In this document: positions 6,663-10,247 of the stretch, piece by piece
How the letters are laid out: each line of letters begins with the position of its first letter
Position numbering within the stretch: position 1 is the stretch's first letter
Assembly: GCA_017550775.1 (NCBI GenBank)
Contig: JAFZOA010000723.1
Span: forward strand, 1-10,247
Reading direction: 5' to 3'
DNA length: 10,247 nt
From: Ruminiclostridium sp.
Lineage (GTDB): Bacteria; Bacillota_A; Clostridia; Oscillospirales; Ruminococcaceae
Made by a program: the position numbers and the translations under genes
Notes under the pieces: model-generated
Told to the model about the DNA's origin: nothing
The model's input: only the letters and a program-made list of their open reading frames with translations
Database searches by the model: none

Positions 6663-6671
6663 ATATACCTC

Positions 6672-6775
6672 CTACATCTTCAATCCGAGAGCGGCTTTCT
6701 TTTCCCATTCTTTCTTGAGAAGCTTGCCCTCGGAGGTCGTTTTTAACGGTTCGTCCTCTGTCGGTTCACCATTTA
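6672..6775 (-). pseudogene. Out-of-frame 3' part of the small membrane-protein gene
   Basis: After the stop at 6776 the -1 frame stays open and encodes a charged tail (DSLINGEPTEDEPLKTT, then EGKLLKKEWEKKAALGLKM) ending in a TAG embedded in the ribosome binding site of the next gene. There is no ATG, GTG or TTG in this frame near the junction that could start a separate product. The arrangement fits one original gene of about 110 residues broken by a single-base change near 6776-6800. I see no classic slippery heptamer there, so programmed frameshifting is less likely. Confidence 0.4.
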
Positions 6776-7009
6776 TCAGCGAATCAACAGCGCCAACACC
6801 GTAAATAATGCGCCCAATATCAAGTTCGATATCAGAGTGAGCCTGAGCATTTTCAGCTCGAATTTCCGCCTGTACTCGTCGAGCATCTTCATTCTGGAAG
6901 AGCACAGCTCGTTCAGCCTCCCAGCCTGTGAGGACAAGGCTTTCGTCGAGTCCTTCACCTCTGTTATCGACTTCTGTGCGTACTCCTTGATCTGATCGTA
7001 TATCTTCAT
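6776..7009 (-). CDS. Small coiled-coil protein with C-terminal membrane segment
   Basis: The 77-residue product has a long amphipathic helix (about 1-52, ending DEYRRKFELKMLR) and one hydrophobic segment (LTLISNLILGALFTVLALLI, about 56-75) near its end, so it should be anchored in the membrane by its C-terminus. I do not recognise the family; such small anchored proteins occur in conjugative elements, but that is only suggestive. No ribosome binding site is seen before the ATG, and a stop codon lies just upstream at 7016-7018. The start directly abuts the truncated recombinase, so the original 5' region may have been lost. The reading probably continues in another frame after 6776. A second overlapping frame starting at 7016 looks less like a protein in its first half. 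Confidence 0.5.
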   Translation of the reverse strand: MKIYDQIKEYAQKSITEVKDSTKALSSQAGRLNELCSSRMKMLDEYRRKFELKMLRLTLISNLILGALFTVLALLIR

Positions 7010-7035
7010 ACAGCATTAATTTAAGTCATGAGGTA

Positions 7036-8184
7036 ATGAAGGGACATAAGGTCAAAGCTAATAATTGCCTTCATAACGGGGGAACTCCGCCTTTAGGGTT
7101 TGACATAGACCCTGTGACAGAGAAACTAATAGTCAATGAACATGAGGCGCAGGCGATAAGACTCATATATTCCCTGTACTTACAGAACTACAGCTACAAA
7201 GAAATAGCTGAAATCCTTAATTCAAAGGGCTTCAAGACCAAAGAAGGCAACGACTTCAATAATAATTCCTTCCATGATCTCATAAAAAATCAGAAATACT
7301 GCGGCTACTACATATATAACAAGACCTGCAAGAAGAACAGAAAAGGCAAGCGTAATAAGCATAAATACAAGAATCCCGAAGAGGTCATCTGCATCAAGGG
7401 CGGTGCTCCTGAGATAATCTCCGAGGATATTTTCAAGAGGGCAATGGAAAAAATGGAATATAACAAGGGAAGAGCAGGTTCATACTCTGCAAAACGAAGC
7501 TATCTGCTGAGCGGACTAATTTACTGTGGTGTCTGTGACAGACCAATGACAGGCAGTTTCAGAAAGAGCGGTAAAGGATATGTGACCCGTTCATATCGCT
7601 GCTGTCATAATAAGGAAGAATGTGTCAACAAGGAGATACAGCAGGAATCGATAGAAGCTCTGGTATTAGACCTTCTCGAAAGCATAATCTTCAATACTTC
7701 TAATATTCCTAACATCATAAATGGCATAAGAAAGGCATATGAGCAGAAAAATCACACCAATATCGAAGAGATCGAAAGCCTCAATAATGTCATAGAGAGC
7801 AAGAACAGAAAGCTCCGGAACATCAAGGCAGCCATAATGACAGGCTTCATGGAAGATGATTTCAAGGACGAAATAACTAAACTAAAGGAAGATATCGAGC
7901 TGCTCGAAGAAGAAAGAGACAGACTGATACCTGCTGAATCTCCGCCTGACATAACCGAAGAAGCTCTCAGAAGCCTAATAGACATATTTTCAGACAAAGT
8001 AAAGTCAAGAAATATAGAGGACTGCAAGAGATTCATACAGGATTTCGTTGACAGCGTGATCGTATTCGAAGATAAGGTTGAGGTAAATCTGAAAATACCC
8101 GAACCGTCAAGCAGCCTCATAATCAGAAGAACCGTCAACAGACAATTCCTGCCAACTGTTCGTAAGAAGTCAAAACCCCCGTAA
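7036..8184 (+). CDS. Large serine recombinase lacking its catalytic domain (truncated)
   Basis: The 382-residue product matches the part of large serine recombinases after the resolvase domain. The Recombinase domain (about 8-110) begins at CLHNGGTPPLGFDIDP, followed by HEAQAIRLIYSLYLQ and LNSKGFKTKEG. A zinc ribbon (about 156-200) has C164-x2-C167 and C189/C190...C196. A coiled coil follows (about 244-297), then a C-terminal DNA-binding part. Intact members carry a roughly 150-residue N-terminal domain with the catalytic Ser, which is absent: the frame meets a TGA at 6988-6990 and the residues between have no homology. The protein cannot catalyse strand exchange but may still bind DNA. The ATG at 7036 has only a weak AGG 2-4 nt upstream. 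It is the clearest evidence for a broken element here. Confidence 0.8.
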   Translation: MKGHKVKANNCLHNGGTPPLGFDIDPVTEKLIVNEHEAQAIRLIYSLYLQNYSYKEIAEILNSKGFKTKEGNDFNNNSFHDLIKNQKYCGYYIYNKTCKKNRKGKRNKHKYKNPEEVICIKGGAPEIISEDIFKRAMEKMEYNKGRAGSYSAKRSYLLSGLIYCGVCDRPMTGSFRKSGKGYVTRSYRCCHNKEECVNKEIQQESIEALVLDLLESIIFNTSNIPNIINGIRKAYEQKNHTNIEEIESLNNVIESKNRKLRNIKAAIMTGFMEDDFKDEITKLKEDIELLEEERDRLIPAESPPDITEEALRSLIDIFSDKVKSRNIEDCKRFIQDFVDSVIVFEDKVEVNLKIPEPSSSLIIRRTVNRQFLPTVRKKSKPP

Positions 8185-8192
8185 AATACAAG

Positions 8193-8231
8193 AAAAAACA
8201 GAGGGACAGTATATTTAATCCCTCTGTTTTT
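8193..8231 (+). terminator. Rho-independent terminator of the recombinase gene
   Basis: AAAAACAGAGGGA (8194-8206) pairs fully with TCCCTCTGTTTTT (8219-8231) around a 12-nt A/T-rich loop. The T-run ends the stem on the plus strand; the A-run on the other side makes it usable in both directions. It starts 9 nt after the recombinase stop. Confidence 0.9.
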
Positions 8232-8262
8232 CTTCACCGTAAGCTAAAGTACGGGAGCTTAA

Positions 8263-8312
8263 TGGAGCTGGCGAACGGACTCGAACCCCCGACCTGCGCA
8301 TTACGAATGCGC
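8263..8312 (-). other. 3' fragment of tRNA-Thr (anticodon CGT), probable attachment site
   Basis: Read on the minus strand, the sequence gives an anticodon stem GCGCA/TGCGC with loop TTCGTAA (anticodon CGT, threonine), a variable region, a T-arm with TTCGAGT, the 3' acceptor strand CGCCAGC, and TCCA. Upstream of the anticodon stem there is no D-arm and no 5' acceptor strand, so this is not a functional tRNA. The T-stem has one G-G mismatch. Integrases that use tRNA genes duplicate exactly such 3' segments, so this is likely the far attachment site (or scar) of an integrated element. Confidence 0.7.
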
Positions 8313-8454
8313 GCAATGTTTTTATCAATCTTTTCGAAATCGTTCGCAAACCGCTGTATAATACGATTTTGCTGTTGCGGAATTTTGCGTCTGTTTCAGA
8401 AATATTCTCTTTTGTCGCAACTTTTTGCGACAAATTTGCGACAAATCTACCGGG
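8313..8454. other. Gap between the tRNA fragment and the HTH genes
   Basis: No gene is supported. A minus-strand open frame crosses it and the tRNA fragment, giving VRVRSPAP, the usual nonsense translation of a tRNA 3' end. Its earlier part (LSQKVATKE) is reminiscent of the tails of tRNA-targeting tyrosine integrases, so it may be a leftover of such a gene, but this is weak. Confidence 0.35.
8411..8445. repeat. Three copies of TTTGCGACAAA, two direct and one inverted
   Basis: TTTGCGACAAA stands twice head to tail (8424-8434, 8435-8445). The inverted copy TTTGTCGCAA (8411-8420) pairs with the first direct copy in a 10-bp stem. The cluster lies about 100 nt from the tRNA-Thr fragment and just past the end of the HTH genes, where arm-type sites for an integrase or excisionase would be expected. 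Confidence 0.7.
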
Positions 8455-8688
8455 TTATCTGATTGAGTCTTTATCCACTTTTAAGTAATTCATTAAGTCA
8501 CATTTGTTTATTCTCCATACGCCTCCGACCTTTACGGCTTTAATTTCACCCTTTGCGCACAACCTTCTTCCTTGCTCGGGAGACACATCCAGTATTACAC
8601 ATACCATAGGCAAGTCCATAACTACCGGAACCTGCGACCAACTTGTTATCAGTTTGTTCTTATGATAGAATCCATATACTTTTGCCAT
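8455..8688 (-). CDS. Excisionase-like helix-turn-helix protein, second copy
   Basis: The 77-residue DNA-binding protein has the HTH_17/excisionase layout: a basic, aromatic N-terminus, the motif ITSWSQVPVVMDLP, a helix-turn-helix (about 30-50, ...EQGRRLCAKGEIKAVK) and the closing VGGVWRINKCDLMNYL. Such proteins direct integrase toward excision or regulate element genes. A GGAGG 6 nt before the ATG supports the start at 8688. It follows its paralogue by 41 nt on the same strand, with roughly 40% identical residues by eye, so the two arose by duplication and are probably co-transcribed. It lies next to the TTTGCGACAAA repeats and the tRNA fragment. No intact tyrosine integrase is in the window, so an excisionase role is inferred from position and fold. 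Confidence 0.75.
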   Translation of the reverse strand: MAKVYGFYHKNKLITSWSQVPVVMDLPMVCVILDVSPEQGRRLCAKGEIKAVKVGGVWRINKCDLMNYLKVDKDSIR

Positions 8689-8729
8689 AATATACCTCCA
8701 ATAATGTTGCTCATTGCCGATCTATACCG

Positions 8730-8948
8730 CTATTCTTTGATAGCGCCAAGAAACTCCATAAAAGCCTCTTTGTTAAATCTCCATGAATTCTCGCCTACCT
8801 TAAACGCCGGTAGATCACCCTCTCTGCACATCTTTCTGATCTTCTGCTCGGTCAGAGCGAGGATCCTCGCAGCCATTGGAACATCAAACACGACCGGCAC
8901 CTGATCCCAGTCGGTGATGTTTCGTTGATCTCGATACTGATTTGCCAT
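8730..8948 (-). CDS. Excisionase-like helix-turn-helix protein, first copy
   Basis: The 72-residue protein starts MANQYRDQRN, then carries ITDWDQVPVVFDVPMAARIL, a helix-turn-helix around ALTEQKIRKMCREGDLPAFK and the ending WRFNKEAFMEFLG, typical of HTH_17 excisionase-like proteins. Compared with its paralogue it lacks three residues near the N-terminus, and it fits the usual excisionase pattern better (AARILALTEQKIRKMCREG). The ATG at 8948 is chosen because CCCTCC on the plus strand (8955-8960, GGAGGG on the coding strand) lies 6 nt upstream; an upstream extension to 9047 has no such site and no family features. It is first in a two-gene unit with the downstream copy. Confidence 0.8.
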   Translation of the reverse strand: MANQYRDQRNITDWDQVPVVFDVPMAARILALTEQKIRKMCREGDLPAFKVGENSWRFNKEAFMEFLGAIKE

Positions 8949-9311
8949 TTTAAGCCCTCCTGAATTGCATTTTGTTCCGGAATAGTCTCCCGTGTATTTC
9001 ATACAGCCTTTGAGAAATGCTGTATAAATCCCGAAAGTGAGCACCACTTTCTTTGCTTGCTATTCATAGTCCTGTTGTATCTTTTGAAAAATTCAATTAA
9101 AGTACCGAAAAATAATCCCGTGTATGTTTGCAATCCGGGCGTTGACAACCCGCAAACAAAAACACATTCATTCACAGAACCTATGAACATATCCACCGTA
9201 TGCGTTGCAACCGCCCTGAGCGCTCGTGTGCGACGTGTTGCTGTATTATGTGGTATCTTTCCTTGTTGGTGGTAAAACTTCAACACGGCGCGTCTGAGCG
9301 CACGATATGTC
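8949..9311. other. Intergenic region upstream of the HTH genes
   Basis: No gene is supported; the open frames here have no ribosome binding site or protein character. It must contain the promoter of the HTH genes, but I find no near-consensus pair of boxes. The length suggests room for regulatory sites. Confidence 0.4.
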
Positions 9312-9360
9312 AAAACAAGAAAAGCGGCACTTGTTCCGAGAGTACGGAGAAGTGCCGCTT
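9312..9360 (-). terminator. Rho-independent terminator of the PIN toxin operon
   Basis: AAGCGGCACTT (9322-9332) pairs fully with AAGTGCCGCTT (9350-9360), and an inner TCCG/CGGA extends the stem. On the minus strand a T-rich tail follows (9312-9324). It lies 14 nt past the last gene of the operon. Confidence 0.9.
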
Positions 9361-9374
9361 ATAGCTTTTGTTGT

Positions 9375-9620
9375 TCAGCAAGCTACATTTTTCAGCTTTA
9401 TTTCGCTGTTAATGCAGTAGATCGCCGCTATCTCGTCCGGTTTTACTTTCTTCCCATAAGGAATATGCAGACAGATCATAGCAGCCTCACGGTAAAGAGC
9501 CGGTCCCGCGTTCTCATCGAAATAGAGCATTTCAGCGTCAATGTCGTAGAGCCAGTTATACGCTCCGATCTCTTTACGCGGCGTGGGCTTTGGGATCATC
9601 TTCTTGAATGGTGCTGTCAT
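9375..9620 (-). CDS. Hypothetical third gene of the PIN toxin operon
   Basis: I do not recognise this 81-residue protein. It has a basic, Pro-rich N-terminus (FKKMIPKPTPRKEIGAYNW), an acidic stretch (YDIDAEMLYFDENAGP), a mixed helix-strand part (REAAMICLHIPYGKK) and a short C-terminal strand (AIYCINSEIKLK). There is no signal peptide or membrane segment. It begins 14 nt after the stop of the PIN gene and ends just before the terminator, so it is transcribed with the antitoxin and toxin. Only a weak AGGT precedes the ATG at 9620; an in-frame ATG at 9599 is an alternative. A role in the toxin-antitoxin pair is possible but not shown by the sequence. Confidence 0.6.
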   Translation of the reverse strand: MTAPFKKMIPKPTPRKEIGAYNWLYDIDAEMLYFDENAGPALYREAAMICLHIPYGKKVKPDEIAAIYCINSEIKLKNVAC

Positions 9621-9634
9621 TATATTTACCTACA

Positions 9635-10021
9635 TTACTCGCTGTTTCCGTCAATACGGGTCATAAGGTTATTCAGCTTTTTATCAAAGGTCAAAACAGT
9701 ATCGCCTTTCTCGGAATGGAACGCGGCAAGCAGACAATCAACATAGTCGAGCTTTGTTTCAGCATAATACTGTAAGCCTTTGAGCGTGACCGCCTTGCTG
9801 TCAAGCGTTACATTCTTCAGGTTTACAAACGCCTTTAAGCCTTTTTCTATCGTTTCTCTGTCCTGCTTATATACGTTTTCAAGTACGTGGACAGCTTCAG
9901 CGAGAACTTCATCACGGACATACACCGCGCCTTGCTTTATCGCCGTTGCTGCCGTTTGCGCCTGTTCTTCAATATCACGGAGAATGAAACGCAGCACATA
10001 GTTTGTGTCAAGCATTACCAT
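9635..10021 (-). CDS. PIN-domain ribonuclease toxin (VapC-like)
   Basis: The 128-residue protein is a PIN-domain nuclease, which in VapC toxins cleaves RNA with Mg2+ held by acidic residues. These are visible in order: D5 in MLDTN, E42 in VLAEAVHVL, D95 in LDYVDCLLAA and D113 in LTFDKKL. All four are present, so the enzyme should be active. The start at 10021 overlaps the antitoxin stop by 14 nt; the ATG at 10015 would give the classic short overlap and is equally possible. An upstream extension to 10060 lies within the antitoxin gene and is unlikely. The antitoxin upstream and the overlap identify a type II toxin-antitoxin pair, common as a stabilising cargo of mobile elements. Confidence 0.85.
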   Translation of the reverse strand: MVMLDTNYVLRFILRDIEEQAQTAATAIKQGAVYVRDEVLAEAVHVLENVYKQDRETIEKGLKAFVNLKNVTLDSKAVTLKGLQYYAETKLDYVDCLLAAFHSEKGDTVLTFDKKLNNLMTRIDGNSE

Positions 10022-10229
10022 ATCTTTCAGCCACCGCCCTTCCCCATGCTCCTTCTTCAAGCGGTATCAGATCGGGATTAGCGCAATCGTGCAGTATCCC
10101 CATGACCGCATCAACATCATCACTTTCATTATCAGCGGCACTTGATACACCGAGAACGATAAACAGAGCATTCGCCTGTTCTTCGGTCATACCGTCGATC
10201 ATAATGTGCAGACGTTCTTTTGTACTCAT
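10008..10229 (-). CDS. Antitoxin of the PIN toxin (VapB-like)
   Basis: The 73-residue acidic protein starts MSTKERLHIMIDGMTEEQANALFIVLG, which could form the DNA-binding and dimerising part. It ends with a conserved-looking LHDCANPDLIPLEEGAWGRAVAERYG that probably wraps the toxin. The family name is uncertain; I call it an antitoxin mainly because it is small, acidic and directly overlaps the PIN gene. A purine-rich AAAGGGGTG (about 10238-10246) lies 8 nt before the ATG. The promoter is outside the window. Antitoxins of this kind usually repress their own operon. Confidence 0.75.
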   Translation of the reverse strand: MSTKERLHIMIDGMTEEQANALFIVLGVSSAADNESDDVDAVMGILHDCANPDLIPLEEGAWGRAVAERYGNA

Positions 10230-10247
10230 ATAAATGCACCCCTTTCA

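Noticed and set aside
8215..8433. Minus-strand open frame containing VRVRSPAP
   Set aside because: This is the typical nonsense translation of a tRNA 3' end, and it also runs through the terminator.
8411..8445. CRISPR-like array
   Set aside because: Repeats are 11 nt, adjacent without spacers, one is inverted, and no cas gene is present.
8999..9313. Minus-strand open frame of 104 codons
   Set aside because: No ribosome binding site and no recognisable domain; composition resembles noncoding DNA.

Overview
The window looks like a chromosomal segment of a fibre-degrading Clostridia, most likely Ruminococcus or a close relative. The evidence is a secreted GH16 lichenase with an Asn-rich linker and a ricin-type lectin domain, Firmicutes-type GGAGG ribosome binding sites, near-consensus sigma-A promoters, and small families (DUF6809- and DUF3848-like) typical of gut Clostridia mobile DNA. 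Species is not determinable from the sequence alone.

Positions 1-5042 hold secreted and peptide functions, all on the minus strand. They are a secreted HAD-family phosphatase with an Fn3-like domain (128-1528), behind a consensus promoter and a roughly 290-nt structured leader; the lichenase (2043-3332) with its own terminator; and a probable two-gene unit made of a tandem-GNAT protein (4039-4968) and a 97-residue peptide with a Nif11-type, double-Gly leader and a Cys/His-containing C-terminal part (3684-3977). The last pair is the best candidate for an undescribed system: a RiPP-like or secreted metal-binding peptide with a possible acyltransferase partner.

Positions 5043-8312 read as a patchwork of mobile-element remains. 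There is a DUF6809/DUF3848 gene pair on the plus strand, a shortened AbiEi-type antitoxin that overlaps it tail to tail, an unrecognised gene, a small coiled-coil/membrane gene with a probable frameshift, and a large serine recombinase lacking its catalytic domain. The right boundary is a 50-nt 3' fragment of a tRNA-Thr gene. Its terminal 14 nt recur with one mismatch at 5343, which suggests an attachment-site scar.

Positions 8313-10247 continue with element functions on the minus strand. They are repeats next to the tRNA fragment, two paralogous excisionase-like HTH proteins, and a VapBC-like operon (antitoxin, PIN-domain toxin, small third gene) that ends at a clear terminator.
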